Source of the DNA: Hemicentrotus pulcherrimus
Lineage: Eukaryota; Echinodermata; Echinoidea; Camarodonta; Strongylocentrotidae
Length of the DNA: 64,000 bases
Reading direction: 5' to 3'
Assembly: GCA_003118195.1 (NCBI GenBank)
Contig: BEXV01000034.1
Location: forward strand, 413,272-477,271
A program made the translations under genes and the position numbers. The number at the start of each line of letters is the position of its first letter. Positions within the stretch are counted from its first letter, which is position 1. The notes under the pieces were generated by a model. That model saw only the letters and a program-made list of their open reading frames with translations, had not been told where the DNA came from and did not search any database. Positions 25,701-37,500 of this stretch are shown piece by piece.

Positions 25701-27240
25701 CCTTTCCTATCAATTCATTCTCAAGTTTCTCTCCTTTTTCTATCTTTAATTATAACTGTTATTATTTATTTCTTTCCTTCTTACTTGCTTTCTTTCTTTC
25801 TTTCAATCTTTCTTTCTCTCCCTCCTCTCCTTCTCTTTAACCACATCTTCATTTTACTCTATATTTTCCTTGTTTCAGTTCTTCTTCCCATTGACTGCAA
25901 TGTATATGTTTCACTTTTATTTTCTTTATTTATGCTTGTTTTCATTTTAAATCAATTTAACCAACAAATATTGTTTTTCTGTCCCTTTATCAAGTAAATA
26001 TACAGTTATTGTCCTATGCGCCATTGTATGTCTTACAATTTCTTTCAGAGGTTCTTCTGACTAGTCTTTCAGAGAAATTTCTTTGGTAGTTATTTTCATT
26101 TGTGGAAGGTCAGAATTATGACAGAATGAAGGGGTCAGATGAAAGGTCACAGGAATGAAAGGAAGGGATAAAGTGGTCAGCTCTTTTGATTAATGTGCAG
26201 GATTAGGAAGTGAATTCCATTATGAATTCATCTCCATTGATTCCAGTACCACAAAACCATTTCATATCTGGGTCAATTGATTCTTAAAGAGAAGTACAAT
26301 TCAGTTGTTTCCTTTCCTGTACACCAGCTCCCATAACATATAGGTCTTTAAAAAGATTATAATAATTATTATTATAACCCATTGTTAATACATCTATTAA
26401 TTTTCTTAGTTAAGGGGAAATGTGTGAGAAATGGCATATGGCAATATTGACATTTACTAACTGGAGTGTACATGAAATTATTGAGTTATCTCACAACTTC
26501 CATTTTTGGGATGTATATCACAGGGTAATGATAATTCCAGTGCATAAAGGGAAAGGAATGTCCAGTTTTCTTACAATAGGAAAAGAATGAGTGCGGATAC
26601 GATTGGAACTATAATTATAGGTAGTGTCCTTTGTGATATGTCTGCGGTAGCTGTGATACATTCTTAAAGGTATGTAGCATGACTGAAAAGATTGAATCAG
26701 ATTGAATGTGGAATGTTTGCCCATCAACAATTAGGACCTTCTTAAAACCAATCATCTCGATCGTCGCATCCAAGCGGTGAAAATCCATTATATACTACGT
26801 AATCTTCTTGATTAGGAATGACAGAAGTCAAGCGATTACATCGCTGCTAATTGTAAGCAACCAGAAAAGAATTGTATTGATCTGATTTAACCCCTAATAA
26901 GTGTAGGCTTAGATAATCTAAATTGATGGGACATCGCAAAATAACAATTACTCTTCCAACAATGATTTCTTTGTGGATATATATCCCAGACGATAAAGAT
27001 AATGCCATAAACATAAATTGATGCTTGATATAATTACCCCAGAGGGAGATAGATGTGTTTTTGAATATATGTAGATTTTGTTGGTTAAATTGATTTCTAA
27101 AAGTAACTACCGGTACTCTTATTTTGTAAATATGCTTTTTAGAGATTGATTTACATGCACTTGTTTTTCAATTAAGTAATTATCAGATTTGAAAAAAATG
27201 CCAGGTCCCAAGGACTATTATATAAGCCAAAAAGTGAATT
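22635..27240. other. Intronic stretch, no gene seen
   Basis: A moderately complex block lies at about 22890-23120, and a long non-repetitive block with a 245-codon minus-strand open frame at 23559-24296. The rest is AT-rich with a CT/TTTC-rich patch near 25720-25870 and a poly-A run at 25369-25380. No splice-bounded exon of a known family was recognised. Confidence 0.55.
23559..24310. other. Non-repetitive block with a long unassigned open frame on the - strand
   Basis: The minus strand is open for 245 codons (24296 down to 23559), much longer than expected by chance at this base composition. However, the block is purine-rich on the + strand, which depletes stops on the minus strand, and a 124-codon + strand frame overlaps it. 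The predicted product is rich in Ser, Leu, Phe, Pro and His, with one hydrophobic Leu/Phe/Ser run and no motif I recognise. More likely a conserved non-coding or compositional effect than a gene, but worth checking against transcripts. Confidence 0.2.
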
Positions 27241-30200
27241 ATTCCCCCCCCCCTTTCCCAACTCTCTCTCCCTCTCTCTCCTTTCAGTCTTCCCATCTAC
27301 CCCTATCTTTGTATGTTAATGTCCAATTGTGTCTGTATTTCTCCTCACTCTATTTGTATGTATAAATATCCTCAGTCTGTCTGTCTGTATGTGTGTTCTT
27401 CTGTCAGTCTGTCCGTATCTCAGAGCCATCCATACTCCGACACTGAACACCCCCATCCAAATCCCACTCCCTAAGGCCCCCTGGATGAGGGTTGGAATGC
27501 TCACCAGGGGTCCCCTGCCCATTTACCTCCCCAGAGATGCTGGCATGTTAAGACCCCAGGGGTTGGTCCATCATCACCAGCTCTGCTCTCTTTAGGAGGA
27601 GGAGGAGGAGGAGAATCAAGGCCAAGTTGTTGGGGGAGGGGGGCTTTGAGGGTGAACATAGGGGTCGAAAAAAAGGTGTTTATTTTTAATTCTGTAACTA
27701 TATAAATAGGCCTACCGGTATATATTGTCATGTATGAGCCTTCAACATTCAACAAAAACAAACAAACTCTAAGTGTAGGACTAAAAGGTATAAATGCCAT
27801 GACAACAATGTTGAAATGGTCTCAATGTGTTTTGAACTTAACTATTGTTTGATAATTTACTTTGCCTCCCCCTCCCCCACCCCCACAGAGTATATTTCTT
27901 GTGATAGGGAGGGGGTGTAGAAGGGTTCAGTTATGTGGTAATGATGTGAAATTTAAGATGTTCAAATGCCACTACCCATATGTTGCTCTGTCACTGAATG
28001 CAATAGCTTAGGTATTTCTTGGTTTCTGGGAGCAGTAGGGTCCATGCTGGGAGAAACAAATAAATGGAAATGCATATAGTTTAATCTGATTGAAGATCTG
28101 AATAAGACACAAAATTAGTAGTAAGTTTAATACCTATTACAAAGAAATCTGTTGGGAAGTCAATCATTACAATGAGAATTCAAAAAGAAAAAAAAAAATT
28201 CAAATCAAATATCAATCTAGTTACTCCTATGCTCCTATGTTGTTTTTCTCTGTTGTAACTGTAAAGATGTGTAAGAAATCAAATGAGTTTCAAATTACTA
28301 TGTCCAGTTTCAATAACCCTCCCATAATTAATGACCCATATAATTGATTTCATGTGCAATAGCTCTTTAAATGTTGACTCATGAATATCGCGTTCTCAAA
28401 AATGTGGAAGATTTCAGTCAGTGATTCAGTAGGTGATTAGGAAGATAATTGCCTTAACCCATCGACTCTGTGATGAGATTGTCAAAGTTTTGTGTCAAAA
28501 AAAGTTATCTAATAGCTAGAACCAATGAAGCCCCCTAAAGTGCCCTGCATTCTGCCAGCTTCATTAAATGGCTCTTCTAAAAGAGCCGTCTTTTTTGAGA
28601 AGCATTTGTACACAGCCACGATAGGTCTTCTTGCCTTGGTTTTGATAACAGATGAAGAATAGGAAGATAAATGTTTCAAAACCACTACAGGTAAGGTTGC
28701 ATTTACTTCATTTGTTGGGCCTGTTAGTAAGAAGTATAAATAACACTGTCATAGATAAGTCATTTAGAGTTTCCAGAAGGTTGAAATATTTACTTTCAAG
28801 GGAATCGAGATCAGAAGAATCTTAAAATGCTAGTTTATAGGACCATCAAGCCCTTCGTTTATAATTTTGAAGCTTGTGTAATGAAATTAAAGATAATTCT
28901 TGTAGATGTATATGATTGTTGAGTTTGCAATTGTTACACATTCTCATAGCAGACACAATCATCAACACTAATTGCTATTAATTTGTCTTTTCAATTCAAG
29001 GCATGTGTATTAGAAAACTAAACCTTTGTTAAAATCTTACATTTGATGTACCGGTAGTCATATACTTGTATCAGCGGCCATCTTAGTTCTCCTTGTTAAT
29101 GTCTCCCATTTGATGTGTTATGACAGGCCATGCTGTTCGTACTCGGTGTCCAAACCACTAAGTGTGATTTCCAGGGGAGGTGATTTGAAGAACGATGTTG
29201 TGATATATTTGAACCAAAACACATTGATAATTTTCTTAACCACTTATACATGTACATGTATGTTCATCCATATTTGTTATTATATGGATAGGCTTGTAAC
29301 GATGAAAATTTTTGGTTACTTAGAAATTTATATTTTACAGTTTTTTATAGACTTTGTTTTCGGTAAATCCATCATTTAAATTAACAGCTTCTTATGGAAA
29401 GCAATGTACCAACACCCCCCAAAAAACAATTGTATCATTATTGATATGTAAAAATACCTTGATAGTTCTTTGTTCTTTTTATCTATATTGAATAATTTTT
29501 TATCTCTATTAATTTCAGTTTAAAATATGTATATCCCAAACAATCTACTGCTTCAAAAGCATTTAATTTTAGAACGAGTATGGATGGTAAATGGTACAAA
29601 CAAGGCAGTCAAGCAAGATTCAAAAAGGAACTTTACAAGCTCAAGACTGTACAGGTTCCCAAGTCTCTGTGAGCTGGAATTTGATGCCAGAGGGGATTTG
29701 GTGTTGAATTCTGATATTTGATGATAACTAGATGGCGCAGGTCAAAATTTTAGAGATCCTAGCCATCTGTATAGGAATATTTCCCTTCATCTTGGCGAAA
29801 TGTGGAGGCTAGGAGCACTTCCTACCCCATCCCCGCTTCCAAAGTTCCCTCTCAGTCGTCTCTACCTGCCCCTTAACTTGAGGCTGGATCTAAACGATTG
29901 GCAACAGAAGTCACAAAATCCATTCTTGCACCAATTTCTTAATCCATTTTTATTTGGTTTTGTCCAGCGGCAGTACAAACTTGGAAGTTGTTTTCTCAAT
30001 AAGTAGTCCACGGGCAATATTGTCGCTCTTTATCGAGCGGGGGACCAACTCTCTCCCCATCTCTCTCTCTTTCTCTCTTCGGTCTGCCGTGGTTCACGGC
30101 GATCGGACAATGTTCCTGGCATGACCTTTGACTGCAAATTCCCTGAGTAATGGGACCCAGAATGCAACTGAAACAAATTGAGTTTCAGTTGTCATTGGAG

Positions 30201-32090
30201 CAAATTGAGAAATCCTCTTATTCGGACCTAGAGTGGAAATGACAGCAAATTATGACTGAGGTGTGGGATAGCTATTACCACCAGTTAAAATTCCCCTTTT
30301 AGGTAAGTATCAAAACAAACGAAATTAGAACCTCTTTTTGGAATGAACATTAAAAAACTGATCACTTTTCCCCTTCTATTGGGCGCAATAAAGCATGCTC
30401 TGTCTGTGTCTGTACAAACATAGCAAGGATTGAAATAATTTTAAACTTTGATTGCTCAACACGGCATATTCTTACAAAGCAAAAGCAAAAGCAGTTGGTG
30501 AATTAATTATTGAGGGTAGACTGATAACTAATCTGGCTTGGACAGAATGATGAGAATGATGATGTTGATGATGATGGGTTTTAGGTTGAGTGGTGGTATC
30601 CATTCACATGATGCCATCCATTGGGGACGTCCGACTGTGATGCTCTAAACAAACTTTGCATTGACCTGCATCTCAGGTTCATCTAAACCAACACAGAGTT
30701 TGTATTGACATTTTAAACTCAATCCACTATCTAGAAATTAACTCCTGTATGAAAATTATTCAGTACCTCATCATCTACACCTTTTCTTTGAATACATTTT
30801 ATGGAATGTGATCAGGCAGTAGAGGAGATTTTATCAGACTCTATGATAATAATATATTTATATGAAAATATATTGGGACATGGACAGAGATTTTAGACGT
30901 AGTAAGGGGATGGGTAGTTAGAAAGATATGGATGGAATGAAAAAGAGAAAAGATGGGGATACGAAGGGAGATGGATACAGATATAGAACTAAAATAATGA
31001 AGGAAGAGACAGAGAGAAAGATAGTGGAAGAGATAGAAAGAGCCATGAAATAAATTCAGCTAACACAAGTATGAGTTGAAAAGAAAGAGACATGGTAAGA
31101 AGAACTGGTGAAGTCAAATGCGGTTAAAAATATGCAAAGGTAGAGAAGTAGACTTACAATTTTATTCATAACACTTCACTGACAGACAGGATGAAAGATA
31201 GGTATGGAGAGATAGAGAGAGTGAGAGAAAGTGAGAGAACTGAAGCTACCCGAGTATAGTTTAGATTGTGACTCTGTCGATCTTACTGTATTGGAAGAGT
31301 GCATGGATGATGCTAAGTGTTCTCCATTGGTAGGCTCAATGTCACCTTAGGGAACCATAATTGTCATTACCGAATCCACCAGCTAATTGGATCTTCAATA
31401 CTCTATGCCAAAGACACAGCAAGACTTAAGTGAAAATTTAGACACGGTTTGGTGATGGCATGACCTGACCGCATGACTTTAGTTTGTCTTTGGTTTCTAC
31501 CCTTAGGGGCTATATATTTCTTTGTTTGATATTTCTAATTTTCTATTACAATCCTTACAATTATAAATGAATTGGTATGTTTAAAGGAAAACATTATCTA
31601 GATCATGAAGATAGTGACTTCTTTGTATGTGAACAAAAGAAATGTTGTAGTCAATTACTATCTTTGTAACTCTTTAATTTCATTTAAAACAGTCTATTTT
31701 ATTTCAGTAATTACATCTGAAGGATGATGACTCATGTGTGTGGAAAAGTCAGTTTTTGAAATCGAAGCAGTATTGACAAATTTGCCTTTTATTTTTGTTG
31801 TTGAAGAAAAGAAGTTTACCAGTCATAGAGGAGGAAGACAAATAAAGGTTTGTTCTATTCTCAACAGAAATCATTTGATTCTTTCAACCAGAATCCATAC
31901 AACTAAATTCTACCTTCCTAATGTCTAGAAAGCCCTTTGCCTATGACATTGTCTAGCTTTTTCCCCCAGCTCCAATTAATGATCAAAACATGCTCCAAGA
32001 CTAAAGAGGTCATGATCCATAGAGCCATTTGCCTAACGATGAGCATATCAGATTTATTCATTGCTATCTACTTGATTTTTTCATACCTAT
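27241..32090. other. Intronic stretch, no gene seen
   Basis: C-run and CT patch at 27244-27285, TCTG repeats at 27370-27390, a GGA trinucleotide run at 27595-27615, and AT-rich unique DNA to about 29700. A more complex block follows at 29740-30260, then AT-rich DNA with GA-rich patches near 30900-31050 and 31195-31240. Nothing is recognisable as coding. Confidence 0.55.
27595..27615. repeat. (GGA)n trinucleotide repeat
   Basis: About six consecutive AGG/GGA units, with adjoining G-rich DNA (GGGGGAGGGGGG) at 27630-27645. Confidence 0.85.
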
Positions 32091-32094
32091 CACC

Positions 32095-32760
32095 CTGCCA
32101 CGCATGAATTATTTCGCCCAAGCTGCGCTAACGCTCATCGCAGCTCTGAAATTACGACTTGATATCTATTTGAGCAGCTTCTAATTTGATGCGGTGTTGG
32201 GAAGCGCTGGCGTGCATGCCGAGTCGCGTTGAATTTTTAATTAGCCTCCTTCTCATTTTTCGTCACCTTTGGGACGGCGAGTTAGGAGAGAGAGTGAGGT
32301 AGAAAATTAAGGATCCCCGGGAAACACAAGGACCAAGTTAAGGCATTTGGTGATTGCACCAGGGGTTTAAGCAGTCTCAAACGTGCTAAATAATGCAGTC
32401 GGGGAAACTCTCGGTGGACCGCGTGCTGCTGACGATGGGGCTGCCAGGAGTCCGCGTTAAAGTGCACAGGAATATGCTGTCACCGTCGATCAGTGGTGCG
32501 AAGCCACGAGTGTCATGAAATTTTAATCGAGGAAGAAACACCATCGAGTCTCACCGGAGAGGGGATCCTGCTAACCTATCTTCTGCTGGTATATGGCAAC
32601 CGGTTCCCCCAAGACCCCTCCGACGCATTCAACATTTTGGCTGGATGTGTAAAAACTAGACTAATGGAGGCATAACGTGGATTCAAGTTGGTTGTCATTG
32701 GGGGTTAGGTGTAGCACCATCTTACTTTGTTGCCATAGCAACAGGTTACTGTAGGGTCAA
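32095..32760. promoter_or_regulatory. Candidate conserved non-coding element / enhancer, CpG-containing, with homeodomain-type site
   Basis: The block is sharply more complex and richer in CG dinucleotides than the AT-rich flanks. It has no simple repeats and contains a TAATTA homeodomain core (32238-32243) in GAATTTTTAATTAGCC. Short open frames on both strands overlap and do not resemble proteins. Lying inside the intron of a developmental regulator, an enhancer role is plausible but inferred. Confidence 0.3.
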
Positions 32761-34139
32761 GGAACGAATGCTCCAAGCAGCCCAGGCTAATCAGGGTAAT
32801 AGAGGAATCCAACTTCAATGTAATGAACTCTTTTCATGTAGTCAATGTGAGTGAAGTCATTCTGTTTTATCTCCGCAGAGAGATAGATATTTTTAACAGA
32901 GTGAAAAGCTCATTGTTGGGAAAGTGCTTTGTGCTTTCCTAGACACATTTCTTAACTCAGTCCAAGCTTCTTCATAATTGATTTGGGTTTCTTAAAGATG
33001 TGCATTTCTCTGACAAATTATTATTACTATTATTATTTTGCTTGGTACATATATCTGCATAGAAGAAGGGTACTCATCGCGATGTAAGATTGTTAATTTA
33101 TCTTTTTAAGATGTTGATCAGGAACAGAAATATTGTCAAATCTATGAGATAGAAGAAGAAAAAAACTTGTAATATCTAGATTGATGAATCTAAAGCAACC
33201 ACACAATCAAAAGAAGACAGATAGCTCAAAAAAGGTGGAAAAAACTACAAATATTATCAGCGTTGCATTACCCCCTTTTTTCCGCATGAGTGGCATAAAT
33301 ATTTATTGGATTAGGCAAACAAAGATTGGGTATAATTCTGATGGTATCACATCACTGCAGTCAAGTGTGTTGGCATGGCATCCATTTTGGTCAAAAAGAT
33401 GGAGTAGCCCGAAAGGCGAATACATTACGATGTCTGATTAGATAGGCATGGCTATCTCGTGTCTGTCCTCTGTTCCTAGGGGGACAATGACTCGTGAATT
33501 TGCCTAGAAACAAATCAGAATCACAAACAGTGTGCCATCTTCTCAAAGTCAACCATCATCATTGGAGATGGAGCACCCGATGAATATTCAAATTGAGGGG
33601 GTATTTATCGTGGATCAGAGCTGGGAGAGAAAGAGCTTTGGACAGAATTAGCGCCCTTATTGCCTCCCAACCAACAATATTTGTCTAAAACATCATAGAC
33701 TTGTTGAAAGCTGATAATATTATTCTAAACAAATCTGTTTAAAAACGATTTAGAATGTTTCATACGTGATAAGTGGATTGGAATAGGACAATTTTATAGG
33801 TAGTGAAAATATTTTCTTGTAATTATCCCCTCTGACGAGTAAATTTTGGTCTCATTTTTTAATCAAAACAAAAAGGTGAGATGTTGAACGTGCACTTGTA
33901 TCAGTGAGGTGATGATGAGAGAGAGAGAAAGAGAGAGAAAGAGAGAGAGAAAGAGAGAGAAAGAGAGAGAGAAAGAGAGAGAAAGAGAGAAAGAGAGAGG
34001 GAGAGATAGGGAGAGAAATAGAGAGGCTTCTGGCTCTATAAACAGGCCTATCTAAATTAATGGATGCAAGATTTTTTGATTTGCAAAAATTCGTTGACGG
34101 GTTCCGGAATATTTGGGTTGAAAATACCTAAAGGCTTTG
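32761..34139. other. Intronic stretch with GA-rich tract, no gene seen
   Basis: AT-rich unique DNA, a moderately complex block at about 33280-33660, then the long purine tract listed separately. No coding sequence recognised. Confidence 0.55.
33917..34024. repeat. Long (GAGAAA)/(GA)n purine tract
   Basis: About 108 bases of nearly pure purine built of GAGAGAGAAA variants. Such mirror-symmetric polypurine DNA can form triplex structures and slips readily during replication. Confidence 0.95.
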
Positions 34140-34560
34140 TTTGAAGTGACAGAGATGGGATTAGGGTGGATAATCCCGCTTGGAATTGATGTCATGCCCG
34201 TCAAACTCATCCTGGGCTACGTGAATTAGTTAGCGCTTCACGTTTATGTGCCTGCAATAAGATTGACTGCCGTGGCTGCTGGCGATTTTCCGTCGAATCT
34301 TGAGCGAGGTGCGTCGTGGGACGGCGTCAAGCGGGGGAATCGCCGGGCTCTGGGGAGTAGGGAGATGCGCTCTAAATTTGTGATTTTGTCTTTTTGCTGA
34401 TTGGTGGCGCTAATGATTAACTTGGGGCTATTAAACGCACTCATAGTTTGGTATAAATTAAAGTGCTTGCTTAGCAGGAATGATATTCAGCCACCGCAAT
34501 GTCACATGTAAAAGTCATCTTGTTGTCGGGAACCGGGCGTGAACTGCTTATTCTTAAACC
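34140..34560. promoter_or_regulatory. Candidate enhancer with paired bicoid-type homeodomain sites
   Basis: Complex, CpG-containing, repeat-free block. GGGATTA (34157-34163) and TAATCCC (34171-34177) form a perfect 7-bp inverted repeat separated by 7 bp. Each half is the GGATTA/TAATCC core bound by Otx, Goosecoid and Pitx-class homeodomains. Further TAATGATTAA-like AT cores lie near 34411-34420. The sites are seen directly; regulatory activity is inferred. Confidence 0.35.
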
Positions 34561-37500
34561 TAGTCAATCAGAGTTAATCTCTGTCATCATCATATCCTTT
34601 TCTATTTTGATTTTTACACAATTATTTCAATGCTAAAGGTTCAATTCTGCCTCTTATTGGTTTGATATCCTTAGCCCATTAGGAAGGAGGGATGCTTAAT
34701 GAAAATGGGGCCAAGGGAAATGAGTTGACGCCTAGCATGGGCGCTGGGGTGATGATGGGGTGGTGATCTTGAAGCGATCCTTGCTGAATGCTGATCACTA
34801 CAGCTGACGGTGAACCGACGCCCCCAAGGGAATCACCCCCTCTTCATCATCAAGGGGTGAGCATCACCAGAGGATTTCAAATAGTCCCACAAGTTCAATA
34901 TCTTCTATCAGAGGAATATAGTGCTCCAGAGAGAAATAAAATGGAGANATCATCAGCGCGATGACCCTGTAAATGGGACAGGGCACCCCCCCCCTCCCCC
35001 CAGAAAAAAACCTGTATAATGAAAGCAAGAAAATAAAAAGAGAAAATGAAAGAGAGAGAGAGAGGGGGGGGAAGAGAGAATAGGGGAGCATATAAGGTGA
35101 AGATGTAAAGAGGAGAAAATGGGGGGAACAAGAAAGGGTGGAAAGAGAGGGTAAGACAGGTGCAGAAGGTAAGAGAAAGAAAACAGAAGAAAGGAATAGT
35201 GTGAGAGAGAGAGAGGATGGGGGATGGGAGGGGGTGGAGTAGGGGAAGATAGAATTAGATTAGATTGGTGGTGGACAAGGTTGGGGGGTGGGAATAAAGG
35301 AGAAAGGGAGTTGATACATCATTAGCAACAGATATTGCCAACTTTGACCCCTGCCACCATCTGAAGAGAGTCTTGCAACTGGATAGCCAGAGCTTGTAGC
35401 AGTAGCAATATCTTCCATAGTCGAAAATCCCAAGCTTAGAATATCCCATGGATTCTACCTGCTAAGCTTGTGTGGAAATTGTGCTTATTAGTTGTGACAG
35501 GCAGGCAGAATTGCCTCAGACTGGGGATCAACGTTGTTTGAAGGTGATTAAGAGTCTGGACGCCTACACTTGATAATTATACAAGATAAATAATCTTCAC
35601 TACGATCTGAAATCTATTCCTTTTTTTTACACAGGCCATATTGAACTTGTTGTCACATGTTGTAGAATCTGTTACTTTTAAAAAATTCCAATTTTTAAAT
35701 TAGAACTGTCTATTAATTGCTAAATATGAATTAAGTAGTTTGTTCTTAATCATGTATTAATATAGATTTGAAAATGAAATTGTGTTGATGATGTATGATT
35801 GTTGAGACCCCTGAAGGGAATTAGATCTGTGTTAAAATATATGGGTTATACCAGTATTCTGGCTCTCAATATAAATGATAAGCAAATAACAAAATAAATA
35901 GATTAATATGCGTAAGAAACAATGTATTCATTGCAATCTCTAGCTGTGGTGATAGCTGTGATGAATGAAGCGATCAAAATCAAAAGAAGGATTCATCAGT
36001 AACACCCCCCCCCCCTGAACATTTTGCAGGCAACTCCCCAGTATATCTGTTGGGTGACAGCTCAAATTGACCAGCTATATTTTCATCTACAACAAATAAA
36101 CTTGGAGGGATAAGATGTTGTTTTGGAGCATAACAGAGACTCTGCGATTCACCTCCCCTCTAGGAGTGTTTCCTTGGCAACTGTTTGCATAAGCATCCCC
36201 TACGTAGCAACGTGAGCCCCATGCATCTAAATGGGGGTGGCATTAAGTTTCACCCCTTAATGTTATCATATTAATGAAAAGTAACCATGTACCAATATGT
36301 ATTGACATCTGAAGAGTTCATTATCATTATTCACATTGATCAAACTAGGAAGAGCAGTCATGTGTTATTTCTTAAGGTTAATTTTCAACTCAAAAAATGA
36401 TGGATAGGGCATCTTTGTATTCTTGTTCAACATCATATATTCAATATGAGAATTCAAGCTTTCATTATCTTTTAAACTCTTTTAGCTACTGTATATGACT
36501 ATGATGCATCATCATGAATACTTATATCTTGAAACCCTGCAAAACTCACAAAATCAATTATTTTACTTAACCAAAAATATTTTGTATGTATGCTTATTGT
36601 TGTGTCTTTTAATTATCATTTAATACAGTTATTGCAGCTAGAGATGTCTGAACACCTGTTAATTATTAACAAAAAGAATTTGTAGTTAATTTTAGTCCTT
36701 ATTTTTACCCCAAATATTGTATTGGCTCTTTGTGTGTCTTTTCTTTCTGTTCCCATTATGTCTTCTTTTCTATTATTCTTATTTTCTTGTAAGTTTTGTA
36801 TGCTGCTCTTCTCTTGAAGTTGAGTGGAAATAGGAGAGACCCTTTGCAAGAACGAAGAAAAAAAAATGGGGGCCAAAATTGATGGAAGTATTTGTAACAT
36901 ATGGATGCAAATCCTAATAATTCCCATTATTCTGTACGCTAATTGGAGAAGTATTGAGTTCCAAATCCTCATAGAGAGTGCCTAGGGGAAGGTTTAGCTG
37001 TCGCAATTCAGTTCTCGATCGAAAGCCGTGCAAGATAATACGGACGGTTTCCATAGGCACACAGAGATATCCCATGCATCTAACAGAAGATGATGGCCAA
37101 GGAAGAGTTGGAGGGGGGGGGGGAGGGGTAAATCTGTACCTCTTATTCTGCGTTGTCCGAATGTGCAGGGGGAAAAAACCCTGCCAATCATATTATCGAG
37201 CTTGAGTTGAAATCTCCACCGATAAATTCACTTTAAATTCAGCAAATTGAGATGCATGAAGGGACGTCCATTTTGTTGAAAAACCTTTGCATTTCTTGTT
37301 CCTTGGGAATAATTAGACCAACCTCTTTCAAATCCTCCATGTTTCTACCTAATTTCCAGCAAATGCTTCGCAATAGACTGTATGTGGTCACTTGTTATGC
37401 AATGAGATGGATTGAAGGTAAATCTATCCGATGTATACAACAAGAACGGAACTGCTTATTGTCTTTTATGCAACCTTTCTTGAGATGCTTCAAACATGCC

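Noticed and set aside
29517..29721. 64-codon frame preceded by TTTCAG, considered as an alternative exon
   Set aside because: The acceptor-like sequence is weak, the peptide is unrecognised, and the frame ends in a stop without a donor.
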